From contig JAPUHH010000162.1 in NCBI GenBank assembly GCA_027297825.1, forward strand, positions 1 to 23,922: a stretch of 23,922 bases of DNA, read 5' to 3'. Positions 1-7,332 of the stretch are shown here, piece after piece. Made by a program: the position numbers and the translations under genes. Positions within the stretch are counted from its first letter, which is position 1; the number at the start of each line of letters is the position of its first letter. This DNA is from Gammaproteobacteria bacterium. Its GTDB lineage: Bacteria > Pseudomonadota > Gammaproteobacteria > UBA4575. Under the pieces are notes generated by a model. That model was not told the origin of the DNA, made no database searches, and worked only from the letters and a program-made list of their open reading frames with translations.

Positions 1-382
1 GGCGATGCAGAGCCTGCTCGCCCGAGTGTCCAAATGGTGTGTGGCCCAGATCATGTGCAAGCGCGATAGCTTCACAAAGGTCTTGATTAAGCCTTAGCGC
101 GCGTGCAATAGCACGTGCGATTTGCGCGACTTCGATAGAATGCGTAAGTCGAGTGCGAAACAAATCACCCTCATGATTAACAAAGACTTGAGTTTTGTAT
201 TCTAACCTGCGAAATGCAGTGCTATGAATGATGCGTTCCCGGTCGCGTTGAAATTCTCCACGATAAGATGCTTTGGGTTCTGGATATAGTCGACCTATTG
301 ATAAAGCGTCTTGTGCGGCATATGGGGCTAGATGTTGTTGTGACGCATCATGATTAATATTTGCAAGCGATATCGTGCTCAT
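1..382 (-). CDS. dgt: dNTP triphosphohydrolase (dGTPase-like), N-terminal part only
   Basis: This is an HD-domain deoxynucleotide triphosphohydrolase of the dGTPase-like family, which cleaves dNTPs to deoxynucleoside and triphosphate. About 127 residues are visible, from ATG 382-380 to the left edge, and the frame is still open there, so the C-terminal part is missing from the window. Translation of the complement gives the family's signatures: a segment reading RGEFQRDRERIIHSTAFRRL, then RTRLTHSIEVAQIARAIAR carrying the first metal-binding His, then the HD motif in AHDLGHTPFGHSGE. The start codon overlaps the aroB stop as ATGA, so the gene is probably translationally coupled to aroB and is the last visible gene of aroK-aroB-dgt. 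The family assignment is firm. Whether it prefers dGTP or acts broadly on dNTPs cannot be read from this part. Confidence 0.93.
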   Translation of the reverse strand, partial: MSTISLANINHDASQQHLAPYAAQDALSIGRLYPEPKASYRGEFQRDRERIIHSTAFRRLEYKTQVFVNHEGDLFRTRLTHSIEVAQIARAIARALRLNQDLCEAIALAHDLGHTPFGHSGEQALHR

Positions 383-1464
383 AACTTACAGAACTCTCGC
401 AATACGTCTTCTAATAATGGTGCTGGAAACTCGGATGTGAGTACCGCTTTACCAATGCCTTTGAGCAGCACTAGGTGTAGTGTTCCTGAGCGTGTTTTTT
501 TATCTATCGCCATTAGATTTTTAAATTCAGTAGCCTGCATATCTTCAGGCGGTTCTGTTGGCAATTTTGCAATCTCTAACAGTTTTGCAATTCGCCTATA
601 ATCTTGTTCTGTTGCCCACCCAAGTTTCATGGATAATGATGCCGCCATCAGCATGCCACAGGCAACGGCCTCACCGTGTATCCAGTTTCCATAGCCTGCA
701 CTGGTTTCAATCGCATGACCAAAAGTATGCCCATAATTTAACAGTGCGCGTTTTCCTGTTTGCTCTAACTCATCTTCCGCTACAATTTGAGCTTTATTTT
801 TGCATGAAACTTGTACTGCATATGCAAGGGCGTTTGAATCGCGAGCGAGTAACTGGTTGATATTATGTTCTAACCATACAAAAAACTCTGCATCGCCTAT
901 CAGGCCATACTTAATAATCTCAGCGATTCCAGCGCTGAGTTCTCGATCCTCTAAGGTGTTTAGAGTGGATAGATCAGCGATTACGCATTGTGGTTGGTAA
1001 AAGGCGCCAATCATGTTCTTCCCTAACACATGGTTCACACCTGTTTTGCCGCCTACTGAAGAGTCGACTTGTGCTAGTAGAGTAGTAGGGATTTGTATGA
1101 AATTCACACCGCGCTGGTAAGTCGCTGCTGCAAAACCTGTGATGTCGCCGATGACCCCGCCGCCTAGAGCAATCAAGGTGGTGTCCCGATCACAGTGATT
1201 TTTTAATAATGCGCTGTAGATAAGGTTCATCGTATCTAACGACTTATAAATTTCGCCATCAGGAAGTATTAAGTGGTGACATATATATTTTCTACAGTTA
1301 TTTAAAATAGCGTCTAGGTACAAAGGTGCTACTTTGTCATTACTAATAATAAATACCGTACCACCATGCACGTGCCGGCTTAGGTGAGTTGGTTCTTCAC
1401 GTATGTTCTTTCCAATATATATCGGATAACTACGTTCGCCTAATTGTACGTCAAATTTGGTCAT
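379..1464 (-). CDS. aroB: 3-dehydroquinate synthase
   Basis: AroB converts DAHP to 3-dehydroquinate, the second step of the cytoplasmic shikimate pathway to aromatic amino acids and folate. The 361-residue protein has the usual length for the family. The NAD-binding glycine-rich stretch GGGVIGD is at residues 101-107. The conserved PTTLLAQVDSSVGGKTGVNH block is at 126-145, with the active-site Lys in GGKTGVNH. Towards the C-terminus NYGHTFGHAIE carries metal-binding His residues. The gene starts with ATG 45 bases after aroK, and its TGA stop overlaps the start of the dNTPase gene, giving a tight aroK-aroB-dgt unit. The aroK-aroB pair downstream of the pil genes is the standard gammaproteobacterial order. 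No defects are seen. Confidence 0.97.
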   Translation of the reverse strand: MTKFDVQLGERSYPIYIGKNIREEPTHLSRHVHGGTVFIISNDKVAPLYLDAILNNCRKYICHHLILPDGEIYKSLDTMNLIYSALLKNHCDRDTTLIALGGGVIGDITGFAAATYQRGVNFIQIPTTLLAQVDSSVGGKTGVNHVLGKNMIGAFYQPQCVIADLSTLNTLEDRELSAGIAEIIKYGLIGDAEFFVWLEHNINQLLARDSNALAYAVQVSCKNKAQIVAEDELEQTGKRALLNYGHTFGHAIETSAGYGNWIHGEAVACGMLMAASLSMKLGWATEQDYRRIAKLLEIAKLPTEPPEDMQATEFKNLMAIDKKTRSGTLHLVLLKGIGKAVLTSEFPAPLLEDVLREFCKL

Positions 1465-1509
1465 GATTAAGCAGTTAGATATGGGTGCTTATTGTAGAGA
1501 GAATTAGAG

Positions 1510-2019
1510 CTAGCTGATGTGGTTTATTATTTGATTCGTCGTCCAGTTGGTAGTGTGGTGATCTGTTGTAATGATGTGATGAGCAATTTTTTCATAAAGT
1601 GGTTGTCTTTGTTGCAATATGGCAGCTATCGTATGTTGTTTATTTGGTGTATTTAACAATGGCCGATTCGCATCTCCATGAGTGCGGTTAATAAGTGTAT
1701 CAACGTCAGCCTTTAAGTAAAATACAGTGCCTTTTTCTGGTAATAATTTTCTAGTTTTCTCAGAAAGAATGGCTCCGCCGCCGGTAGCCAGTACGATCAT
1801 TTTCAATTGACATAGTTCGCTAATAACTTTTTCTTCGCGAAGGCGAAATCCACTTTCACCTTCGTACTCAAAAATCGTAGGGATATCAACCCCTGTCTTT
1901 TCTCCGATCACCTGATCACTATCATAAAATGGCGCGCCCAGTTTTTTTGCAAGTCTACGGCCCACGGCGGACTTGCCAGCTCCCATTGCGCCTATCAGAA
2001 TGATATTTTTAGTATTCAC
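1510..2019 (-). CDS. aroK: shikimate kinase
   Basis: Shikimate kinase phosphorylates shikimate to shikimate 3-phosphate using ATP. The 169-residue product is a P-loop NMP-kinase-like protein of normal family length. Walker A is GAMGAGKS (residues 10-17). The DSD motif at 33-35 supplies Mg and shikimate contacts, GFRLREE carries the shikimate-binding Arg, and ATGGGA is the conserved glycine triplet. The lid contains an Arg-rich segment around ANRPLL. The start is taken as GTG 2019-2017: reading upstream in frame there is a stop within a few codons and no ATG, and the next methionines fall inside or beyond the P-loop. No strong Shine-Dalgarno is seen. A terminator about 70 bases upstream separates it from pilQ, so it presumably has its own promoter in that gap, although I could not pick convincing -35/-10 hexamers. 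Confidence 0.96.
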   Translation of the reverse strand: MNTKNIILIGAMGAGKSAVGRRLAKKLGAPFYDSDQVIGEKTGVDIPTIFEYEGESGFRLREEKVISELCQLKMIVLATGGGAILSEKTRKLLPEKGTVFYLKADVDTLINRTHGDANRPLLNTPNKQHTIAAILQQRQPLYEKIAHHIITTDHHTTNWTTNQIINHIS

Positions 2020-2087
2020 TAAAATGAACTCAACTTAAAATTTTGTTTCGCCCGTCAGAATATGTAGGGAAGAGTATAGACTAATAT

Positions 2088-2117
2088 AAAAAAGCCCTAT
2101 CGTTAGAGAGGGCTTTT
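2088..2117 (-). terminator. Rho-independent terminator after pilQ
   Basis: The sequence forms a perfect 9-base-pair stem (2090-2098 pairing with 2109-2117, AAAAGCCCT with AGGGCTTTT) with a 10-base loop. Read leftwards the stem ends in GGGC followed by six T residues, the typical order for an intrinsic terminator of the pilMNOPQ transcript, 28 bases after the pilQ stop. Read rightwards there is a weaker T run, but no gene arrives from that side. Confidence 0.88.
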
Positions 2118-2144
2118 AGGGCTTCAATGATATTTGTGGGTTAG

Positions 2145-4289
2145 CTAGCGCACTAAAGATAATTGCTCATCAATTATTTTTGGTGTTATAAACATAAGTA
2201 GTTCTGACTTGTCATTAGATACATTAGTATTTCTAAAGAGCCTGCCTAGCAAGGGTAAATCAGAGAAGAAGGGCACCCTAGTTACAGAATCTTCGCTACT
2301 TATTTGATAAACACCACCTAACACGATCGTTTGGCCGTTGTCTACTAGCACATTAGTTTCTAATTCGTTTGTATCAATGGACGGTATGCCGTTAAAAATT
2401 TGGCCAACGCTATCATTGGTGATTAACAGGTGCATCGCAATTCTATTGTCTGGCGTGATCTGTGGAGTGACTTCTAATGAAAGTACAGCTTTTTTGAATT
2501 CAGTATCGGTTGCGCCACTTGAAGTTGATGACTGATATGGTATCTCGGTTCCAGTCTCGATGCGCGCAGTAGATTGGTTCGTGGTAATAATACGTGGCGT
2601 AGAGATGACCTCAGCACGACTTTCGGCTTGTGCGGCAGAAAGCTCTAGCTCTACAAGAAACCCAAACGGCAGTTTTGCTAGGGCTAAGCCAATACTGCCT
2701 GCTGTAAGACTGGTTGGCAGATCTACATTTAATCTGTCGGCTAGTTCTAAGGTGTCTCCATTTATTAGCTGAGAAGTCCCGGCTAGACTTCCAGAAGTCA
2801 CATCTGCAACATCGCCACTTGCGGCATCTCTACGATCGAAATTAGATAAACCAAGCCGTACCCCAAGTTCTTTTTGAAAGTCGTCGTTTGCGATAACGAT
2901 TCTTGACTCGATAAGCACTTGTTTCACGGGTATATCCAGTCGATCTACAAGTCTGCGTACTTCATTGAGCTTCAGCGCAGTATCTTGGACCAATAATGTA
3001 TTTGTACGGTCATCTACAGAAACATTGCCACGCTCAGATAGTAAGACATTGTCAGAAGATTTTAATAATGTAGCTATATCTGCAGCTCGTGCGTAGTTGA
3101 CCTGTATGAATTCAGACCGTAGCGGCGCAAGTTCTTCAATCTGTTGTTGTGCTTCCAGTTCTAATTTTTCTCGAGCAGAAATTTCTTCACTCGGGGCCAC
3201 ATAGATGACATTGCCATTTTCACGTTTACCGAGCCCTTTGGTCTTTAGAATAATGTCTAAGGCTTGATCCCAAGGAACATTTTTTAATCGTAATGTAAGA
3301 TTTCCAGAAACTGCATCACTGACAACCATATTTAGATTGGTGAAATCTGCAATAAGCTGGAGCACGGAGCGTACTTCTATATCTTGAAAGTTAAGAGAAA
3401 GCCTTTCACCTTCAAACACATCTTTTTTGCGTAGTTCTATAACTTCTTCTGGGACTTCGCGGACTTCAATGACGTATTGATTATCAGATTGATAAGCAAG
3501 ATGTTCAAATTCTTTGCTGGAGTCCGGCGAAATAACCATCTTGATATTCGCGCCATCTACAAATGTTTCAACCAGTTGCACTGGGGTTGAAAAGTCCATT
3601 ACATCTAATCGCTTACTCAAGTTACTAGGTAGTGAGGTGTTATAAAAATTTACCACAATGCGACCGCCCTGCTCGCGTAAGCTGATCGGTATATTGGGAT
3701 TGGAAAGCCCTACAATAATGCGACCTACATCGCCTTCGCCGCGACGAAAGTCAACCTTGTTAATTCTGTAAGAACGGTTCGACGCCGGTGATGAAATATT
3801 TGGACTTTGTGTGGTGCTGCTAGCAACCTGGTGTTGACTTGTACCGTCGCCAGTGCCCGCACCTATGGTTAAGATCAGGTTATTGCCGGATATACTGGTG
3901 TTGTAGTCTTCCATGCGAGAGAGGTTGATGACGATCCGAGTTCGTCCTTTTGCCTCAGCAGTATTTACGCTTTGTGCAATACCAATTCCAATATTTTGGA
4001 ATCGTTTCACTAATCCATTGTTGGTGCCCGCAAAATCTAACGCGATACGCGCTGGATTGTCGATTGCAAAGGCAAGAGGTTCGCCCGGTGTGCTCTCAAA
4101 CTGAAATGATAACTGAATTTGGTCGTTAGGTAGACTTGCAAACTTAATGTCTTGAAGCACATTTTGCGCCTGTGCAACGGAGGAAGCTAGAACGAAAAGC
4201 GAAATTAATAATAGAACTTTATGCGCTAATGCCCATAGAATTGAACCCTTTGATGGATGTGTTGATAAAGTATGTTTTGTATCATTCAT
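2145..4289 (-). CDS. pilQ: type IV pilus outer-membrane secretin PilQ
   Basis: PilQ forms the outer-membrane ring through which the type IV pilus fibre passes. The 714-residue protein begins with a long n-region, a hydrophobic stretch at about 24-38 and a probable signal peptidase site after AQA (residue 41). Two AMIN-type peptidoglycan-binding domains follow at roughly 45-145 and 173-277. A secretin N0/STN domain lies at about 298-365 (LSLNFQDIEVRSVL onward), then a NolW-type domain at about 393-455. The secretin barrel is C-terminal, with typical segments such as VISTPRIITTNQ, VPFFSDLPLLGRLF and LLMFITPKII. The ATG at 4289 is preceded by AAGGGG nine bases upstream. A 96-base gap separates it from pilP, unlike the tight spacing in the rest of the operon. 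The assignment is secure. Confidence 0.97.
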   Translation of the reverse strand: MNDTKHTLSTHPSKGSILWALAHKVLLLISLFVLASSVAQAQNVLQDIKFASLPNDQIQLSFQFESTPGEPLAFAIDNPARIALDFAGTNNGLVKRFQNIGIGIAQSVNTAEAKGRTRIVINLSRMEDYNTSISGNNLILTIGAGTGDGTSQHQVASSTTQSPNISSPASNRSYRINKVDFRRGEGDVGRIIVGLSNPNIPISLREQGGRIVVNFYNTSLPSNLSKRLDVMDFSTPVQLVETFVDGANIKMVISPDSSKEFEHLAYQSDNQYVIEVREVPEEVIELRKKDVFEGERLSLNFQDIEVRSVLQLIADFTNLNMVVSDAVSGNLTLRLKNVPWDQALDIILKTKGLGKRENGNVIYVAPSEEISAREKLELEAQQQIEELAPLRSEFIQVNYARAADIATLLKSSDNVLLSERGNVSVDDRTNTLLVQDTALKLNEVRRLVDRLDIPVKQVLIESRIVIANDDFQKELGVRLGLSNFDRRDAASGDVADVTSGSLAGTSQLINGDTLELADRLNVDLPTSLTAGSIGLALAKLPFGFLVELELSAAQAESRAEVISTPRIITTNQSTARIETGTEIPYQSSTSSGATDTEFKKAVLSLEVTPQITPDNRIAMHLLITNDSVGQIFNGIPSIDTNELETNVLVDNGQTIVLGGVYQISSEDSVTRVPFFSDLPLLGRLFRNTNVSNDKSELLMFITPKIIDEQLSLVR

Positions 4290-4385
4290 GGCATATTGCC
4301 CCTTGGTATTTAGGCTTCCCTATAAGATTAAGTCTGTTTTAAGAGCAAGTTCAATTGTTATCTACGTTGTAGTAAGTGTGCTTGA
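4290..4385 (-). promoter_or_regulatory. pilP-pilQ gap with possible internal promoter
   Basis: This is the only sizeable gap in pilMNOPQ. On the leftward strand it contains TTGAAC followed 18 bases later by TAATCT, and an overlapping option TTGCTC with TATAGG 18 bases on. Both are moderate to weak matches to sigma-70 hexamers. The pilQ ribosome-binding site AAGGGG lies at its end. An internal promoter giving extra secretin mRNA is possible but unproven. Confidence 0.3.
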
Positions 4386-4934
4386 CTATTCGCTTAGCGC
4401 AATCGAGCCATCTCGCTTGCGCCAACCCCCAAAGCCATCAGGAATAATTTCTTCTAGCGTTATTCTTGCATCAGAAACAGCTAACACTTTCCCATTGTTT
4501 TGGCCGACATAATTGCCTGATGATATGCGTTGTATAGTTTTTTCAGGAGTTTGGATTAAGGCCCACAATCCACCTCTTTGTTCCAAAGTCCCAACCATAC
4601 GTAGTGCATCCAAAGGATAATTTTCTAGAAACTCAGGGGTACGATTGGAGTCAGGTGAAATGCCTGAATTAGACTTTCTTATTTTTTGAACAATTTTGGC
4701 TTCAAAAATTGATGCATCGAAAGGATTGCGCTGGTTGCTAACCTGATATTTGTAGCTCTTGTAAGGTTTCACCTCAGGTATAGGGTCAATACCAAGAGGT
4801 TCGCGAGATTTCACTTCTTCCGCGTAATCCTCTAGATCGCGCAGTTCTCGGCTACAGCCTGCAAATAGTGTGGTCAAGGATATTAAAACTGCCATGAGTA
4901 TTGGACTTAGCTTATAAGCAGCTCTGGGTTTCAT
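4386..4934 (-). CDS. pilP: type IV pilus inner-membrane lipoprotein PilP
   Basis: PilP is a lipoprotein that links the inner-membrane PilN/PilO heterodimer to the PilQ secretin across the periplasm. The 182-residue precursor has a basic start, a hydrophobic stretch at about 11-25 and the lipobox LFAGC at 23-27, so Cys27 is the probable lipidated residue. A flexible linker follows (about 28-75, containing IPEVKPYKSYKY). The folded C-terminal domain includes NPFDASIF, LENYPLDALRMVGTL and ALIQTPEKTIQRI, features characteristic of PilP. The ATG overlaps the pilO stop as ATGA, indicating translational coupling. Length and order match the family. Confidence 0.95.
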   Translation of the reverse strand: MKPRAAYKLSPILMAVLISLTTLFAGCSRELRDLEDYAEEVKSREPLGIDPIPEVKPYKSYKYQVSNQRNPFDASIFEAKIVQKIRKSNSGISPDSNRTPEFLENYPLDALRMVGTLEQRGGLWALIQTPEKTIQRISSGNYVGQNNGKVLAVSDARITLEEIIPDGFGGWRKRDGSIALSE

Positions 4935-5512
4935 TCTTCATCCTCGTCTAAATATCTGTAGGTTTTTACCTCAGCAGTCATCGTCATTTTGTTATCACTT
5001 GGTGTAAGTGAAATATTATGCAATGTTACAATGCGAGGTAAAGCCGCTATATCACTCGCAAAAGCACCAAATTGGTGATAATCGCCTTTCACCCTTAGAG
5101 CAATGGCTTTTTCAGCATAGAATTCTTTCTTTGATTCTCCCTGAGGTTTAAATAGCTCAATCTCCAAGCCATTCGCTAAGCCGGTTTGTGATATATCTAC
5201 AATTAGTGCAGGAATTTCAGTTTTGCTTGGTAATTGGCGTAATAGGGTGCCAAATGTTCGACGCATCTCCTCTAATTGCACTTTGTACAATTCTAAGTTC
5301 GATGCTTTTTCTGCCTTATTTTCAAAGGTGGTTCTAAGTTCCAATTCTTTAGCTTGTACTCGCTTTAAATCTTCGAGCTGATCCTTGTGATGCAAATAAT
5401 ATCCAGCAAACAGAATTGCAAGACATGCAACTCCAATCATCAACACCTTAACCCATAGTGGCGAGGTGCCGATGTTGGTGAGATTAATGTTTTTTAATTC
5501 AGAGAAGTCCAT
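4931..5512 (-). CDS. pilO: type IV pilus alignment protein PilO
   Basis: PilO pairs with PilN in the inner membrane and is part of the PilMNOP alignment complex. I place the start at ATG 5512, giving 193 residues beginning MDFSELKNINLTNIG, which resembles the usual PilO N-terminus and lies 4 bases after the pilN stop. A longer frame from 5542 would add ten residues and overlap pilN. The short cytoplasmic N-terminus is followed by one transmembrane helix at about 21-41, a coiled-coil segment to about 85 (LEDLKRVQAKELELRTTF and following) and a periplasmic ferredoxin-like domain with GLEIELFKP and YHQFGAFASDIAALPRIV. The stop overlaps the pilP start. Confidence 0.94.
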   Translation of the reverse strand: MDFSELKNINLTNIGTSPLWVKVLMIGVACLAILFAGYYLHHKDQLEDLKRVQAKELELRTTFENKAEKASNLELYKVQLEEMRRTFGTLLRQLPSKTEIPALIVDISQTGLANGLEIELFKPQGESKKEFYAEKAIALRVKGDYHQFGAFASDIAALPRIVTLHNISLTPSDNKMTMTAEVKTYRYLDEDEE

Positions 5513-5516
5513 ATTC

Positions 5517-6086
5517 TTATTCGTCTTCAGAATTACTTTCAATATTTGGATTAGTTTGTTTGGAGGTCAAACTGAATTCGCTAATACGCGCCAGTTCAGT
5601 TTCTTTTGTTTCAATCACTCCAAGACTAGGATTTGATAGCCATTCTGATGCTTCAATGTTGCGCATATAAGAAGAAACGCGCGCATTTGATTCTGCGCGA
5701 CCCGCTAATTTTAATACATCACCATTTTGTTTAAGACTTGTAAGGTGTATGCCTTCAGGCAAAGTCGTAACGAGCTCATCAAACAAGTGCACAATACCAG
5801 GTCGTGCAGCTTGTAAATTCTGAATAACCTCCATGCGCTCAATCAATGCTTGTCGAGTAGAATCTAATTTTTTAATTTCTTTGATTTTATCGTCAAGAAT
5901 TTTGATTTCATTGGTAAGGTAATGATTGCGTCGTTCTTGGTGACCAATTCTTCCGTTAATTTCAAAGTGTGTCATTAATACCACTAGTACGCATAACGCC
6001 GCAGCTAGACCCATCAGCGTAAAAAATTCTTTTTGCTGTTCGTGCCGTCGCGTTTCGCGCCATGGGAGTAAATTAATTCTTGCCAT
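5517..6086 (-). CDS. pilN: type IV pilus assembly protein PilN
   Basis: PilN is a bitopic inner-membrane protein whose cytoplasmic N-terminus binds PilM and whose periplasmic domain pairs with PilO. The start is set at ATG 6086 because the protein then opens with MARINLLPWRE, the conserved PilM-binding segment (INLLPWR, residues 4-10). An in-frame start at 6122 would lie inside pilM. The product is 189 residues with one transmembrane helix at about 21-41, a coiled coil at about 45-85 and a periplasmic alpha/beta domain (GIVHLFDELVTTLPEGIHL, LAGRAESNARVSSYMRNIE). Only one base separates the pilM stop from this ATG. Confidence 0.95.
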   Translation of the reverse strand: MARINLLPWRETRRHEQQKEFFTLMGLAAALCVLVVLMTHFEINGRIGHQERRNHYLTNEIKILDDKIKEIKKLDSTRQALIERMEVIQNLQAARPGIVHLFDELVTTLPEGIHLTSLKQNGDVLKLAGRAESNARVSSYMRNIEASEWLSNPSLGVIETKETELARISEFSLTSKQTNPNIESNSEDE

Positions 6087-6087
6087 C

Positions 6088-7149
6088 TTAGTCGAATGCC
6101 CGCAATGCAAGTCCACAAGCAATTAACATAGAGGGAGCGTCGTTACCTAATGCCTGCGGGTTAATTTTGGAGCCAAGTGAAAGTTGGCTAAATGGATTAG
6201 CAATCGTTGTAGTAATGCCTACTTCCTTGGCAATTTTTTCATCCAGGCCTGGGATTACTGCGCAACCTCCGGCTAATAATAAATGGTCAACGGTTACATG
6301 CTGGCTAGCCGAGTAATAAAATTGTAGAAAGCGATTGGCTTGTTGTGCAGCAGTATTCTTAAAGGGCTCTAATAAGTCAGAAACATAATTTTCTGGTAGA
6401 CCGCCTTCTTTTTTAGCGAGTCCCGCTTCCTCAAAGGTAAGGCCATACTGATGCATAATTTCTTCTGTAAGCTGCTTGCCGCCAAATGGTTGCTCACGTG
6501 TGTATACCATTTTGTGATCTTGGATGACATTTAAGCTTGTCATGGTGGCACCAATATCAAGTACCGCGACTGTTTTATCGCGACCTTGCTCAGCAATGCT
6601 GTCAACGACAAGAGGGAATACATTTTCAATAGCATAAGCTTCAACATCGACCACGATCGGCGTGAGCCCTGCGGCTTCTGCAGCCGCAATTCGCATGTCT
6701 ACGTTTTCACTACGCGAAGCCGCTAACAGTACATCGATGGTTTCAGGATTGTCTTCGGTTGGACCTAATACATTGAAGTCTAAATTCACCTCTTCTAAAG
6801 CGTAAGGAATATATTGATCTGCCTCTAGTTGAATTTGCCCCTCTAACTCTTCTTCATTAAGGTTTGCTGGCATAGTAATAACTTTAGTGATCACGGCAGA
6901 GCCCGCGACGGCTAAACAGCAATTTTTTGCTTTGGAACTTGCCTTCTTCATTGCTTGTCGAATGCTTTCACCTACAGCATCAACATCTGATATTACTTTT
7001 TCAGTTACAGCATTCGGCGGTAGCGCCTCAACACCATAATGATTAACTCGATAGCCGCTGCCAGATTGAGAGAACTCCATCGCTTTTACCGATGAGGAAC
7101 TAATGTCCAAACCAACTACAGAGCCTTTGTTCTTGTTAAATAGCAACAC
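6088..7149 (-). CDS. pilM: type IV pilus actin-like ATPase PilM
   Basis: PilM is a cytoplasmic actin/FtsA-like ATP-binding protein that docks on the PilN tail and connects the pilus motor to the alignment complex. The 353 residues show the family's phosphate 1 motif VVGLDISSSSVK (11-22), EEVNLDFNVLGP, the second phosphate-type region VLDIGATMTSLNVI, and the adenosine motif LLLAGGCAVIPGL near the C-terminus. The start is GTG 7149-7147, with an alternative TTG one codon later, and neither has a clear Shine-Dalgarno. It is the first gene of pilMNOPQ and is divergent from the PBP1a gene across 183 AT-rich bases. Confidence 0.95.
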   Translation of the reverse strand: MLLFNKNKGSVVGLDISSSSVKAMEFSQSGSGYRVNHYGVEALPPNAVTEKVISDVDAVGESIRQAMKKASSKAKNCCLAVAGSAVITKVITMPANLNEEELEGQIQLEADQYIPYALEEVNLDFNVLGPTEDNPETIDVLLAASRSENVDMRIAAAEAAGLTPIVVDVEAYAIENVFPLVVDSIAEQGRDKTVAVLDIGATMTSLNVIQDHKMVYTREQPFGGKQLTEEIMHQYGLTFEEAGLAKKEGGLPENYVSDLLEPFKNTAAQQANRFLQFYYSASQHVTVDHLLLAGGCAVIPGLDEKIAKEVGITTTIANPFSQLSLGSKINPQALGNDAPSMLIACGLALRAFD

Positions 7150-7332
7150 TTTTGTATTTTATAATTTAATGTATGTGTTAGTTATATATCTAATATATAT
7201 GTCTGTATTAAGAGATTTCCGTAACTCTATATCAAACCGTGAGTTAAGCAAAACACTTGCTGAGCCGCTTAAATTAGGTTCTGATATTGGGTCGCCTCGA
7301 TTACTCATTACAGCAACACTCATTGTAAGGTT
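7150..7332. promoter_or_regulatory. AT-rich divergent region between pilM and ponA
   Basis: These 183 bases separate two divergently read genes and must carry the promoters of the pil operon, and probably of ponA as well. The pilM-proximal part (about 7155-7210) is extremely AT-rich with TATATA-type runs. On the leftward strand TTGATA followed by a TAATAC-like hexamer is one possible pair, but no choice is clearly best. The ponA ribosome-binding site TAAGG sits at 7326-7330. No ORF, repeat or terminator is seen here. Confidence 0.45.

Noticed and set aside
6087..6122. Upstream in-frame start for pilN
   Set aside because: It lies inside pilM. The conserved PilN N-terminus begins at MARINLLPW, encoded from 6086.
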